A stretch of DNA of 64,000 nucleotides. Source: Fratercula arctica. Lineage: Eukaryota; Chordata; Aves; Charadriiformes; Alcidae. Shown one piece after another: positions 26,330 to 40,000 of the stretch. Where the stretch lies: contig CANTUZ010000011.1 in NCBI GenBank assembly GCA_947846985.1, forward strand, positions 25,979,089 through 26,043,088, given 5' to 3'. Positions within the stretch are counted from its first letter, which is position 1; each line of letters starts with the position of its first letter. The translations under genes and the position numbers were made by a program. The notes beneath the pieces were generated by a model. That model saw nothing but the letters and a program-made list of their open reading frames with translations. It searched no databases and was not told the DNA's origin.

Positions 26330-26730
26330 CGACAGAAGAAGGGCGAACAGGTTGCGGTTGGAGCGGAGCGGCCCGGCCCGGCCCCCCCGCGGCCCAGGCG
26401 CCGCGGTCCCGGCGCCGACTCCAGCCCCGCTCCGGCGGGGGGACCGGCGGCCTCCGGGATACAGCGTTTTCGTGGGCCGGCTTCCATACCTTACAGGGCC
26501 ACGAGTCTTCACCGGGTAACTGTCACCCGGGAGTCCAGAGCGGCCACCCGCCTTCAGCAGCAGCCAGCCTCCACAACGTTCCAGAAAGAACTACGCAAGT
26601 CAGTTTACCTGAGGAGCGAAAAGGCGGCCCGCGGGAGGAGGCGGGCCAGGGGAGGGGCTGTATCCTGGCGCCCTCAGGCCCCGGACCGCCATTTTGTGAT
26701 CAACGGTGGACGTCGTACCGTTACTGGTTA
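26330..26730. promoter_or_regulatory. Intragenic CpG-rich block, candidate promoter
   Basis: This GC-rich block, full of CpG dinucleotides, lies abruptly inside an AT-rich intron about 2 kb from the Ig1 first-half exon. It holds GC-box-like words (aggcgggcc, gaggggctg), a CRE-like GACGTC (about 26709) and, on the minus strand, ACAAAATGGCGGTC. That last sequence matches the YY1 and short-leader (TISU) start element closely. Two plausible minus-strand donors are visible: CTCAG|gtaaac (last exon base near 26610) and TGTAAG|gtatgg (near 26490). These facts fit an unmethylated CpG-island promoter firing in the CNTN6 direction. Whether it starts an alternative CNTN6 transcript, a separate RNA or nothing cannot be told from sequence. 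A GC-rich retrocopy is an alternative. Confidence 0.5.
26610..26693 (-). CDS. Hypothetical first exon in the CpG block
   Basis: From the ATGGCGG start near 26693 the minus strand reads MAVRGLRAPGYSPSPG... for 28 codons. It is proline-rich and runs to CCTCAG|gtaaac, a phase-0 donor. The start has a near-consensus TISU context. I do not recognise the peptide. Splicing to the CNTN6 exon at 24358 (phase 1) would be out of frame, so this is not an in-frame alternative CNTN6 N-terminus. It may simply be open sequence in a GC-rich region. Confidence 0.15.
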
Positions 26731-26799
26731 CTGGCTCTTTCGCTCCCTCTTCTTTTTTTTCCTCTCCTCCCTCCCTCTCTCTCAACTATCTCACTTTTC

Positions 26800-29700
26800 C
26801 AAACGGTGGCTTAATGGCACGATGCAAGGCTCACACTCATAAGTTTACTTATACTTTAGCAAGGGTAGCTTGGTTAATAAATGGTAATTGTTGTTTGGAC
26901 TCCTCTGGTATCGTTTCACCTTAATTCTGACATTGGAAATCCACGAACCTGAGTTGCCCCAGCCTTGGGACGTGACAAAAGTAAAGAATATTTGGCAAAA
27001 CTCTAGAAAGTGATGAACAAATGAAAGCGTTCTAGATTTAAGCTTTTTTTGACCAGAAGCATTTTTAAGGATAGCATTTGATAATGACAGTGTTTTCCAC
27101 ATATCTTAATCAAGATGCCCATTCCTATGTGTCTGTTAGCCTGATTTACACCACACATCTGTTGGAAACTCAGAAAATCAGCCCAGCTGTGAGTATGTTT
27201 TCATGAGCAGTATCTGTGAGAAATAGCCTTCAAGAGAATTGGAGTAAAATTCAAAGTAGCAGTCAAAAAAGATTGATTTGTTTTATACCACAATAGGTGT
27301 TTGGGTAGACACGTCTCGTTTTAAGAATATCTTGTGTTATAAAGGAGATAGCGTGGGCATACTAGAAAGAAAAAATACATCCTGTCAGCTTAGGATGTAA
27401 GTCAGGCTAGTAAAAGAGCTGAGATGAGCTGGTGGTTTGAAGACAAAATATTAAACTTGTTTGAACATTATATGTGATGTTATAAGTGACATAAAGGACC
27501 ATAAAATGCAGTAAATCACATAAAAAGTATCAATTTCCATAACTTTTTCAGTCTGTTAAACTTTGCAGGTGATATGTGAACTTAGAGTAGACTCCAAATG
27601 TTTCATGAGTGATCCATAACTAGTGGACACAGGTGAAAATCTCAGAAAACGTGAAGCAAACCCAATGGAAGAAACTGTTGCTCAGCTAAGTTCAAGACAT
27701 GACAGGACCTTGCTCTTTGCTTTTGGTGGGGTTACTCAATGCTTAAAGATATGTGTGCGTTTCAGCACTTACCTCTGTCTAGAGTGTAAATTCATAATTT
27801 TTTATTTTTTATATTGTGGTTCTTCCAGGGGTCTTTAGTCATAGAGCAAGATGCTGTAGGAAAAATAAATAACTCCTATCTTACAGTCCAGCTTTCTGAT
27901 CAGAAAGATTACACGCCTCCCAATATTGACCGAAGACCCCAAATTACTTTTCCTTTATTTCATACTTTCATAATCAAATGATTGTAAAGTAAACCAGAAC
28001 TATTTTTGTTTCTCATGGTAGTCTGTCTGCTTGTGGGGAGCAGGGGGGAAGACAATTTGTTCAGCAAACCATGTGGGGCAAGGCAGAGTGGCTCTCGGGG
28101 ATGGTGGATGGATATAGTTAAATAATCTTTTTTTCTTTTCCTGCTGCTATTCTATTTTTAATCCCTTGACAAATTTTACGACTGTTTTTTCACTGTTTAT
28201 ATAATTGATCCTTTGGATTGTTTTTTCTTTGGTAGTTTTCTTCCCTTTTTTTGGTTAACTTAGCCATTCTTTTTACCTTCCCACAACTGCCAGGGAAAAG
28301 CTTTTCTAAAGCACCAAAATGACCTAGGGATCATTGTTCCATTTTTAAAATCAATGTAGCTGGGTGGGCCCAAAATTAACAGTGGTGAGCTATCTGGTGT
28401 ACGTAAAAATCTCTGGTTTAGTTGGTGAAAATGTAAATATTTTGGTAAATCTGGAATTAAATTCCCATGATGAGTTCTAAATGGGATTTAGATTTATTTG
28501 TCATTTGCAGACTTTTGAATATTTTAGTTCTTGTATCCCTTTTCAGTGTCCTTAATACAGCAGACCCTTATTGTGTCGAATAAGGACACAATAGCTTACA
28601 TGTACACTTAAGAGCTCCTCTACAGTAGATGCGTCGCAGTCCCTATCACAAAAGTATTGTCCATGAATTTTAGTAAAGGTGGCTTCATGCTATCATTTTG
28701 TTTTCTCTTTAATATCCTTTTCTTGCTGCAACAGAGAATAACACCGAATTTGTGAGAAATGATGTGCGTTTTCAGAGCCAATGGTGTACTATGAGTCCAT
28801 CTCTTATTTATAGAAAAGGTCAGGCTGGTCATTTGTAATTTCCTGATGCATCCTTTTGTGTTTGGTATAGAGAATGGCCATCTATTTCTCCCCCGTTCTC
28901 CAGATTCAATACCAGTCACCGTGATTTTTCCAGAGATACATATGACAAATGAGTCGTCGTAGGACTGTTTACCTGTATGAAAATTTAAATAATTCTGATT
29001 TTTTAATCTATTGGAATATGAATATTTGATTAAATGTATAATTTTTCTACATACACATTGTGTGCGAATCCTCAGCATGGTGCTTGAAAGCAAATATAAA
29101 CTCTTGTTATGAAATGTTTTATAAGAAGTTAAAATGTATTTCTTTATGATACCCAATCAGTTTGATCACCATAAAGACCATAATTATGCTAGTCTGAATT
29201 CAAACCTAAAGTATGAAAATGAATCAACATTCCTTTATTCATTATATGATATTGTCTTCAGCCAATACAGAGATTAACACAGTGCCAATGGAAGAGGAAG
29301 CCCATTTTTCTCATAATTATGTATCAGCAGAGGATATTACAGTGCTTTCCTCTCATTGCTTTATGGGCAATGGTTAGTTATATTGGGCTATGATATTCAT
29401 GTCAAATGTAGTCAAAAGAGTTTTTGGTTAGCCACAGTAAATATTTAAATGCTTATGCACTGTCTCTTTCAGGAAAGGTGAATGAAACACAAATCTGGAG
29501 CCCACACTTAATCAAATTCATTTCCAGCCAGATCCTGCTCCTTGTTCTTTCCTGTGCTCTGACTCTGGCTGGCTTCATATTTAGCTCCTTAGGAGGTATC
29601 TGCTCAACTGAAAATGCTGGGCAATACAGCCTGGGAGCAATTTAGGCTGGACAAGACCCAGTCTGTAGCATAGGTACAGGTAACTTAGTAGACCAATATT

Positions 29701-32700
29701 GCAAAGCAGCTGATTTATTTTTTTTTTATCCCTTTCCTACTACAGATTTTCCTTTCTATTATGATTTTTTTGCGAAGTGGACTTGTAATTACCATTACTC
29801 AAAACTGATCAGTAATATCAGATAAATTCTGTTTGGTGAAACTGAAAATGTCTTAGAAACATCACGCTCCATTTGCAGAGAAGGATCATGTAAGGCTTTA
29901 TATTTGCCGGTGTGAATCAGCTCCAGGTAGACAAACCCAAGAGGATTCATTCCTGAAGGACCAGAAATGTACAGTTCTCTTGGTCTGTGAGCTCCAAAGT
30001 CTGCAGTATTTGCAGCTTCTGTGATTATTTCTGTTGCCACAATGTTTTGTGGAGCTGCTCAGAGGTGAGGAGTCCCTTGTGCCGTGTACTATAGAACAAG
30101 TAGCTAGAGGTCTTGCATCGAAGAATCCCAAATAAATGATGGACCAAGACTGTTCTTTCCTCACTTGGATTCATGCAGCAGGCGTGGAGGGGTCATGCTG
30201 CTGGTCTATATGGAGCATATCAGTATATCCTTACTGAAGATCATAAGAATAAAGAAGCCAGAATAATGGTAAAACCTGTACTGTAAAAAGCTTCTAGATG
30301 TAAAACTGCTATAATTCACATAAGCAAACCAGATAAGGAGGAATTTATCCAGGCTATTAAGTTCCAGGAAGGCTGTAAATTCCAGGGGTCGTGAGTTTCT
30401 AATGAATCTTTCTTAATGTGCCTTAGATAGAGCCTCATATCTGATCCAAAACATTAATATGACTTTATGGGCCAAAGCTGACACCTGATTAAGAGGCCTC
30501 TTTTAAATCAGCTTGATAGTAAAACATCTGTCAGTTCTAGCAAAAAGGATGAGACAGGTGAGTTAGAGACTTCCTCCTTGTAATGACAGCATGGGTAAAA
30601 GATACGAAAAATCCAAATTACTTCAAAATCTGTTTAATTTTCTTCACAGCTGAAGACATTGGTAAGTTTTAATTGGAAGGGAGGGAATTTATAGGGCTCA
30701 CAGATTTTTAAATGTGATGGTGTCTTTCCCTGCAAATAACATCGGGGCTTTTGACTGAATCTTGTCAGAAGCAGAATGGAATGATAATTCTCCCCATCAA
30801 AAGCCTGGACCAGGTAGCTCAAGGACTTTAAAAGGAGCATGACATGCAAAACGAGAGGTAATGGATGAGACACTGTTTGCTAACAGGAAAGCGTAAAGTA
30901 ACACACATCAGTTCAAGGAATCAGATATTAACGCTGAAAGAGAAGATTGGAAAAGAAGAAGCAGAAAAGGGCTTTGAAAGCATTCTGGAAAAACAGCTTG
31001 TCAGTACTAGAGGCAATGGGAGGCAGGCTTCCCTCTTCTCCCTCTCAACAACATTCAGTTCTCAATCAGAGTGAAGCAGGGGACAGAGAGATGGAGATTA
31101 TAAGAGATGTTACAGGCTTGAGCAGGCAGAAGCAACCTAAAACCGGTAGGATTTTCCCAAAGGGCCTTCAACTTTCATGTGTTTTCTCCCCTCAGACATT
31201 GATGTACAGAGCTCCAGAGACACAGGGCTTCTTTCAAGTTTCAGCTTCTATTGAAAAAGTCAAATTGGGAGTAGTGGTGAAATTCCACATTGTCTCTGTT
31301 ATCAGATACCAAAACCAGACAGATACTTAGTTAACTCTGATGTAGGGAGAAAGGTAGGCGTCGAGGAGGCACAGAGGGTGAAGTCCTGGCCCTACTGAAG
31401 TCAGAGAAATTCTCAGTAATGAATTGAAGCTTGGCGCTCGAGCCCGGGTTTTATATACGAAGCTGTCTGGAAAATGGCAGTCAACAGAGCAAGGCTTCCC
31501 TTTCATCTGGGACACAGGAGGCTGGCGATACCCCTTCCTTGCAGACTGGAAAAACAGTGAGGGTGAGCAGATGAAAGGAGGAATAGCTGTGAACCTGCCA
31601 TTTCTCAGCAGCAGGGTTGGGGCTGTCACACCAAGCAGTTTGTCCCCCCTTCCCATGTGTCGTGAGTAGAGGTTGCTGTGGCTCACCTGGAGATACACCA
31701 TCTGCATTTGAGTTTGGAGACTTAACTTTCAAGACTGGAATAGTTACAGCTCCTCCAGCCCTGGCAAATGGCACAGAAATGTTAAATGTCTTCAATGAAA
31801 ACAATTCTGTATCCCCCAAATTTTATTCCTTAAGAAATAATTCAAATATCCCAATATTTTTCCTAATATTTAAACATAAAGCGTGTAGCGATGTAGATAG
31901 GGTGATGTGAGGCTAACGTGGCAAGCAATGCACTCAGGTTATATACTAAATGCAGATTTTCCTGAAGTACTTGGGTGTGAAAATAAACAATAAAAACATA
32001 AAATATGACTTTAATTACTAATATATCTAGCTGTCAGGTTTGCCAGATTCTAGCATATAAAATTAGTATGTAATATATCACAGGTAATAATTAAGGAAGT
32101 ATTATGCAAAACCAACCATATTCTTGAATTATGAGCCTTTTGCAATTAAATATATATATATTAACAAAAGGTTTTGTCAAAGTATGATGCTTCAAACATT
32201 TTTTAACAGTTCTATTATGATAACCAGAATTGCTTCAACACTTTGAGCTAACTTTCTGTGAATATAATTGGGTATCAGTGAATTTATTACCCATCTGCAT
32301 TTTGGTCTAACAGCTACACACATTCTAATTCCAAAATAATTACTGATAGATCTCTAAATGCTAAAATGTGATGTTTCTCATAATATCATACTGAGTATAG
32401 CAGTGAAACTCTTCCTTCAGATTTACATGATACTGACTGCATTCAATAGAAAAACTAAATATTCCCTAAAGGTTCCAGATCAGAAGTTCAAGTTACAGGG
32501 AAGGAAAATTGCTCATAATTGATGCATTCTGGATGGCATTCAGTGGAGCTTCACTAATTTATGCTTTTGGCTACAGATGAACACAGATCTATGAACAGCT
32601 CATTGTGGAGATCTGTGTAAAGGTACAATAGCCTGAATAGGTATAGGGGCTGCAAATACACCAATGTGTGGGTGGTATTAATAATGCAATATTTAATTAA

Positions 32701-33550
32701 AAAATAAAAAAATGTGTGAGTAACAATGCTAGAATTTCTAACTGTGCATGACTTCATTGGCTTTATGGTAAGAATTTCTGAAGACTTTTGTGCTGTTGTG
32801 CGAGATGTAGACAAGATAAAGGAAGCCTTTTCATTTGTGCAGGTGATTTGTTTTATGTCATGAACTTGGTCACGTCCTTCAGATACAGAACTATTGTGGA
32901 ACAGACATCTAATTACGGAGACAAATATCCACAATGAAGTTAGAAGGATGTGTCTTTATGATGTATAGTAATCCTGACGTGCACTCTTCTCAATGAAATT
33001 TCATTAGTTTTTGTGTTACTAGGCAAGATGAATAAATAATAATGAACCTTTTCCAATCTACTGCACAAGCATTTTGTTCACTGTAATTTCAGTTATAAGT
33101 GAGACCTAGATTTGATGACAGATACTGTTTGCTGCGTTGTACTGTTGTAATATTCATTTGGCACTGTTGCCAAACTGACTGAAGGCTTAATTCAATAATT
33201 TACAACACAGGAAAAGATAACAGCTATATCATTTAATATCCTGCCACTTAAATAAATCCAGCACTTTGTTTCTCTGTAACTTTTTTTGTGCAAAATGTAA
33301 CTGTGCTTTACTGTCTTAGGAGGATGATGATTAATTAAGGTTAGATAATTTTTGCCGTTGCTAGTGTTGATCAGCTCGGGGGTTTTTTGTTATGACTCCA
33401 AAACTCCATTGCAACTATTGATAGCTGCTCTGTAGAGAGAGGGAGAGAGTGAAACACTGACTTAAATAAGGATATAGCAATATGGCAAGCTACAGTTCTG
33501 CTTATACTCAAAACAGGAAAAAAAATTCTGAAAATTTCTTCCAACCTTTA
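26800..33550. other. CNTN6 long intron; no gene supported
   Basis: AT-rich intron. It contains the longest unexplained ORF of the window (178 codons, 28620-29156, minus), listed separately. Other openings of 112-127 codons around 30.9-31.8 kb show no recognisable domain. An 8-bp inverted repeat (attgtgtc / gacacaat) lies near 28570. Confidence 0.5.
28620..29156 (-). other. 178-codon ORF of unknown status
   Basis: This uninterrupted ATG-to-stop frame of 178 codons lies in AT-rich intronic sequence where stops are frequent. The product is basic and rich in Ser, Thr, Ile and Lys, with a stretch SGKITVTGIESGERGRNRW. I see no signal peptide, membrane segment or known motif. It is not CR1. It is long for chance at this base composition, but a 64-kb window gives many trials. 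It could be the remains of an old retroelement or retrocopy. I do not call it a gene. Confidence 0.15.
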
Positions 33551-34084
33551 ATAGAATCATAGAATCTTCATGGTTGGAAAGGACCTTTGAGATCATCGAG
33601 TCCAACCATACATACACACAAAAAAAAACCCCTACAATCTCTGTCACTAGAGCATGCCCTGAAGTGCCAAATCTAGACGTTTCTTAAACACCTCTAGGGA
33701 TGGTGACTGAACCACCTCCCCGGGCAGGCTGTTCCAGTGCCTGACCGCTCCTTCAGTAAAGTAATTCTTCCTAATATCTAATCTAAACCTCCCCTGCCGC
33801 AACTTCAGACCATTTCCTCTGGTCCTGTCGTTATTCACCTGGGAGAAGAGGCCAACACCCACCTCTCTACACCCTCCTTTCAGGTAGTTGTAGAGGGCAA
33901 TGAGGTCTCCCCTCAGCCTCCTCTTCTCCAAACTAAACATGCCCAGTTCCCTCAACCTCTCCTCATATGGCTTGGCCTCCAGAACCCTCACCAGCGTGGT
34001 AGCTCTCCTCTGGACATGCTCCAGCACTTCAATGTCCCTCTTGTACAGAGGGGCCCAGAACTGAACACAGTACTTGAGCTCCAT
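33551..34084 (-). mobile_element. CR1 LINE, 5'-truncated, with intact ORF2 C-terminus
   Basis: This CR1 is in minus orientation. Its 3' end lies at the left with the diagnostic (ATTCTATG)-type repeat ('atagaatcatagaatc') and GGTTGGAAAGGACCT. The minus strand keeps a continuous 145-codon frame from 34084 to 33647 encoding the reverse-transcriptase C-terminal tail ([20 protein letters not shown] ... [20 protein letters not shown]) and a proper stop before the 3'UTR. The intact frame suggests a younger or less decayed copy than the other CR1s here. An internal A-rich (plus strand) run lies at about 33620. Confidence 0.95.
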
Positions 34085-37000
34085 TTCAGACCCATTTCAG
34101 TCTTTTCATTAAGGATCTTACCTTCTAGACCTGCGCTCCAATCCAGTGACTCTGGAGACAGAAGGAGGCAAAAGGGAATTGCTCCATCACCTCTTTCCTC
34201 TAGATCCTGAGCAAGCCTAGAGGGAGGAATAGCTCTGTCTCTTTTTTCCCTTTTTCTATGTTAGGATAAAGCATCTGAGTGGTTTCAAGGAGTTAGACTG
34301 AAATGCCTTATTCCGCTGCCCCCCTGTTCTTGGCTAGGCTGAGGTATCTGGGACAACCAAGCCTCAAGTTCATTTACACAAGCCTTTACCATATCTCATG
34401 GCACCCCTCTGTTGGAAAAATACTGATCAAATACAGCTGCATTTATTAGGATACTTCTTTTTTTCCCCAGTATGACTGTAATTTTAGTACAGAAAAGATG
34501 CAGCAGCCTGATGAATGCTAAGTTTGGCTAAGTTTTTTATAGCTGGTAGTAGATACGGTTTCATGCTTTATAATTTTTTTTCTTTTTCTATCTAGAGAAT
34601 ATGAGCCCAAGTGCTTTAAAGTCAGTGGAAGCCTTTCATGAACTTCAATGGGCAATGGATCAACCCCTAGCAAACACAGGATAAGCAACTGATACTCCTT
34701 TTTTTACTTAGTCTTCTCTGTGTGTGAAACGCTGTACTATGTAACATATTTATCCTACACTTATGTGTGTATATAAATGGATGGTATCTATGCATCCTTG
34801 CAAGTAAATAGGCACACAGAGTAGGGAAAGAGGGAAGAGATCTGCTAAGAATGTCTCTTTATTCTGTTTATGTTGAGTGCATGCTATGTAATAAATGATA
34901 ATTGGTTTACTAAATACTTTGGTGTTTGAAAACTGTACCAATTCAGTGTACAGTAGCTACTGGATATTGACAACAGCTGCATTATTTTCAGGTGGATACT
35001 AGGAGCAAAAATCCAGCCACACTGGAATGAAAAAGAAATGATGAAAAACAATAGTTTGCAAATAGTTTGAATATACTAAAGCAAACGATTCCTCTTTTGT
35101 TTCCAGAGAGTACACTTTGTAATTCCCATTTCGGTTCAATAGGAAACATATTGTAATGTGAAGTAGTATTTTGGTTTTTGCAGTATTATGAGTCCCAGAC
35201 CATGTAGAAAGCTAGATACAATCACCATTATAGGGGACTTAAATTGCAGGTGGGTGTTTAAGCTCTATGTACATGTTTTTTAAATTTTTCTTGTTTACTT
35301 TAAATAACTGGAATGAAATGGCTGCTTCATAGATGCTTGCTTTTCCCAGTAGAGCTTAAATAACAGGCATGAATAAAGGTAGTCGGGAACTAGCTGTAAG
35401 AGCTTGACATCAGAAATTATTTTATATTTAGATAGAAAAGTTTCTATTCTGGAATAATGCTTAGAAATAATAGACATCATGAAGATCATAGAAAAACATG
35501 TAGAGAGAATTTATTTTTCTAGTCCAAATTACTATCACGGCAAAAATCCTTAGGACACAGGCATATTGGATCTAGAAATTTCAGGCTGCCACCTACTTCT
35601 TGCTTTCAGATGATTGATAACTTGGGAATAAAAACTTAGAAAATAAATCATCTTAAGCAATTAAAATAATGTCAAACCAGGAAAGATTAAAAGGGTCTTT
35701 ATTTTCTAACATATAATTGAAGAGCAACACAAGAGATATTTATAACATTTTAAATGCAACGCAGATCCTGATTTAAATTAGATTAATCAAGCAGGATATT
35801 ATCAAAATACGTAAATCAGTCAATACGATAAATATGCTTGTAATCACGGTATTGATACTCATTTTGTAGATTGAAACTGAATTTGGAACTTAAAAAGAAA
35901 CTTAAATAATAAAATGATCTGTCTTGACCAAAAATCAGGTACAGCCGGTTGCAAAATTGACTATTGGCCAGTGAAGAAACTCAAGGGTGAAGCAGAAATG
36001 TCTCTTCCCTTTCCCTCTTAACCCTTTGTATTGCTGTACAGAGAGACACCTGCTGCCTGGACTGCGTTGTAGGGCACACTTCTCTGCTCCCGGGAGATTT
36101 TCCTTGATTGTGTCCACTATCCTACCAGAAAAATCACCCCAGTTGAGCTCTGCTTTGGACATTGCACGTAGTGTAAAAGTAGAGAATTACGCAATTTAAG
36201 CTGTATGCCATCTCGGCTCTTACCGTCTTCTTTAGGTGTTTACTTTTGGCTGTCATATAAACAGTTGGATGCACCTTTAATCTGAGTCAGTTTGTCTGTT
36301 TTGATGAGATGTACTTTGTTGTGTAGCATCACCTGCAGATCTGCCTCACCCTTAGAATATTTATGTTGGCTTATTGCTTTGGCATCCTGGCAAAAAAAAA
36401 ATCGCTACTATCATAAGCAGCAGAAGGGAAGTAGTGATTTAAACAGTCTATATCTCAGAAAAATCTGGTTGGGATTTCATGGAACATAGCTTTACCATTA
36501 GACACCTACTGCATTTCAGAAACCTGCTGAAAACAGTGAGGTGCAATAGCTCCCCATGAAAGGGCATCATAATCCTCTATTGCGGAAAATATTAGGCAAC
36601 CAAAACACGATTAGCATTGTATATTTTGTTATTTTGTCAAGTCCTGAAAGCTTCCAGGCACTTTTAAAATAAATAGAATAAATGGAGATAAATGAAACTG
36701 AACTCTGTTAAATATCATCAACTGAGATCTGCTTTATTACTGGCAATTAAACAGTGAAAGTCAAAACACAAGCTATCATTATCACTCATTGATTAAAAAC
36801 CAGTTAGAACGTTGCATTTCGAACTAGCCTACCGCTTTGCTCATTATGCATTTCAGCATGAGCAACAGCACAATATTTCAGAAATAATTAGGAACACAGC
36901 ATAAGCGATCAGTGCTAATGTTCTTGAATAAAATTGCCAAAGCAAATGATTATAGATCAGCCAAAAGACACTATTTGAAGCCATCATCTTTTGTGACTAT

Positions 37001-40000
37001 TTAATATCTTCATGGTGATCTTTTTCTGAGCAAACACAAATGAAGTTAAAAGTCTTTTCAGTAATGGCGTCCTAAAATTCAGCAGAAGCTGCAAACATAA
37101 CTTTGTAAATGCTCATTTTTTTTTGAAAATAACTGCTAGCAATTGAGTTGCTTGGGCAGTTTTTGTCTCTAGTCTCTGTTTCAAAGGAGCTAATATCAAC
37201 ATTTCTGATGTACGGCAAGCTTGGAACGTCTCACTGTCGAATTACTGTTCTTTTCCATTCAAGTAAAAAATGACCTTTATCCGATCTATTCTCCAAAAAA
37301 TGACAGCATAAATAGCTAAACAAAACCCAACTGAAAGGAGAAAAAAAAAAAAAAAAGGTTGATAGGGCTGCAGTGAAATTCGGTTTTGGAGCAGAGAGGG
37401 GAAGAGCAGGGTTCAGCAGGCAGGGCTGACCTGGCCACAGCAGGGTTTGGAGCCAGGGCTATGTGAAATGGAAATGTTGCTGGCCATGTCAGCAGGCTGA
37501 AAAACCTGGGGAAAACTGGAAAGGTGGAGAGACCTACCCTTACACCTGTAACGTAGTCCCTCTCCCCTTCTGGTGTCGATGTCTGACATCATCTTAACAC
37601 TATACTCTTATAAACAGCAGTAGTCCAAAATACAGTTTTCCTTAAGTGTCCCTGTTAATTTTTCCTGGAGCGCTCACTCCAGAGAAGAGCCCGTAGAACA
37701 TGGGACAATACGCAACTTGGGGAGATTTTGTATGATTTGTCCTTGTGTCCCTCGTGCGTACATTTCCAGAGGGAAACCAGAATTAGAAATGCTCTTCATA
37801 AGCAGATAGGAAAACTCCCACATCTCCAGTACCTGCTCAACTGCCAGTGCCAGTTTAGCTGGCTGGCATCTCATTACCCTCTTTAGCTGCTTCCTTTTAC
37901 CTCTACTTTCATTATTTGTTGTAAACTGGCAATTTTAAGAAACAGGAATAATTTATTAATAAAAAATAATAATTCTGTTTTCAGATCTTAAAAGCTATAA
38001 TTTCAAATCAAGTCTTTGGCTATGTTTGCATCAAAATTATTTCGCAAAACCATTTTTCCAGCTGGGATTTACACTGATCCCTTTATTCTACTGCATTTAA
38101 TGCTTAGGGCACACTTTGATTTCTACCCTTGCCCATTGTTTCATTGAAACTCCCTGTTTTTTAAGAAGCTTACAAAAAACTCATCTAAGCCTTGTGCTTT
38201 CTCCCCACCTGCAAACATTACAGAAAGGGCAGTCTGAGGGCAGGCAGGAGAACTGAGTCCAGACTTAGGACCTCCTTACGCTTATCTCAGTCCATGGAGT
38301 TCTCCGCAGTTTTGTCCAGTTTCAGTGCTTGGGCTGGAGACAGAAATAGAAATCAGGCTGTCTACGTTCTGAATAGCCTGATGGGAGCTTTAGTGCGGGG
38401 ACAATAATGAAATGCAGGGAAAACATTTCATATGTGTTACTTTTCAGTAATTTTTCTCTAATCCAAAAATCACAAAAATCCTGTAATTCTACAGAAATCT
38501 TACATACTTGGATTGGGTATTTTTCTAGCTACAGTAGGAACTGATAACAGGCTGCTAAATTACTGCTTAATAAACCACTAAACGAGTGCCATCTAAGATA
38601 ACAGGGCATTAAATGACAACTATTCAGGGAGAAAGTAGAAGTGCAGAAAGAACTGCAAGAAGACTTTCTACATAGAGGGAAATTGGATTAGTCATCTCAT
38701 CTATGCCAGTGGTGAAATTCAAACTGAAGCAGATTTAAAAAAAAAGAAAGTGGTTTGATGCCTTAATGTGCCAAAGGAAGAAGCACACTCCATGCGGGAC
38801 CTACTTCTCATCACGGCAGACTTGAGCTGGGGTAGACAGTATTTCAATTAGGGGGATAATGTGAGCAGTAATATGTAATAAATGCAAAGACAAAATAAAA
38901 TAAAGCACAAAAGGTTAAAACCCAAAAAGCATTAAATAATGTAAAGGAAAAAAAATCAAAAGAGATGGAAGTGATGGAGAATTTCAGGCTGTGAAGACAA
39001 AAGGCCGAGTGTTACTTTGAATTCAGGCTCTTGATCCCCCAGTTTCAGTGGGGTTCAGGTATTTAAGTACCTGTCCTTCCCGTAAGGGTTAGGGCCTGAT
39101 CAGGAGCAGGGGAAAGGCACCATGAAGGTCTATGAGGGGCTGCTTTGTTTCAGTCCATGCGTCACAGGCTGGTGTCATCTGTCTGCGATAAAGGTTGTCC
39201 CAGAAGGCTGAGAACATATTTGCTTGACTTGTAGTAGTCGGAAAATTGCATCATCTTGAGTGATACTTAATGTGTCTGCTGTGTAGTATCACCGGTAGAG
39301 TTATGACAAACCGTCTGAAGGCCGTATTTCTGGGGAATGACATAATCAATGATAGATACTGCTCTAATTTAGGTAGGTTTAGAGTGCAGAGTTTTAAAGG
39401 AAAGAAAGTAGGGTATTGCATGTTTCCTCTCCTAAATAATTGTCTGACTGAATTTGCAACACGTCTTGTTTTGATGCATTTATTATGTGCATGCTAGTAT
39501 TTTCACATCTCTATTATCTTGAAAACTATATGGACATTTTAGTAAAATGTCAGTGTGATATACTGTTGTTTTATTATGTTGACTTGCAGTGAACGTCCAG
39601 CTTTGGGCTGACAGAAGTGCTCTTTTCTCAGCTTCTCCCTATAAATTATTTATGTATATGGACAGTGCAGCATTTTACACGGATCAGATTGTGACATAAA
39701 ATCTTGAATCAGGTTAGGTTTCCTTAAAATATATATGAATTTCAGTTGATGTTTCAAATCGTGGTGTAGATTTTTAGCCAGACCCGTAAAAACAAGTTAT
39801 TTTAAGGCATAAAATGTGAATCAAGCTGGATTCTCTTCATGGGATTTCATTCTTTTCCATACAAATGTTAGAAGCTTACCTTTCAGGTCAGTCTTGATCT
39901 GTAAAACACAGTAACATTTAAAAAAAATTAAGGACCTGGACATGTAAGTTGTGAAGGAATAATATTCAAATATCCAAAACTTCTGATCTGCAGCTGTCTG

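Noticed and set aside
26237..26842. 201-codon plus-strand ORF and overlapping ORFs in the CpG block
   Set aside because: GC-rich sequence has few stops in all frames, and the composition (Arg, Pro, Ala) is typical of chance openings. No motif was seen.
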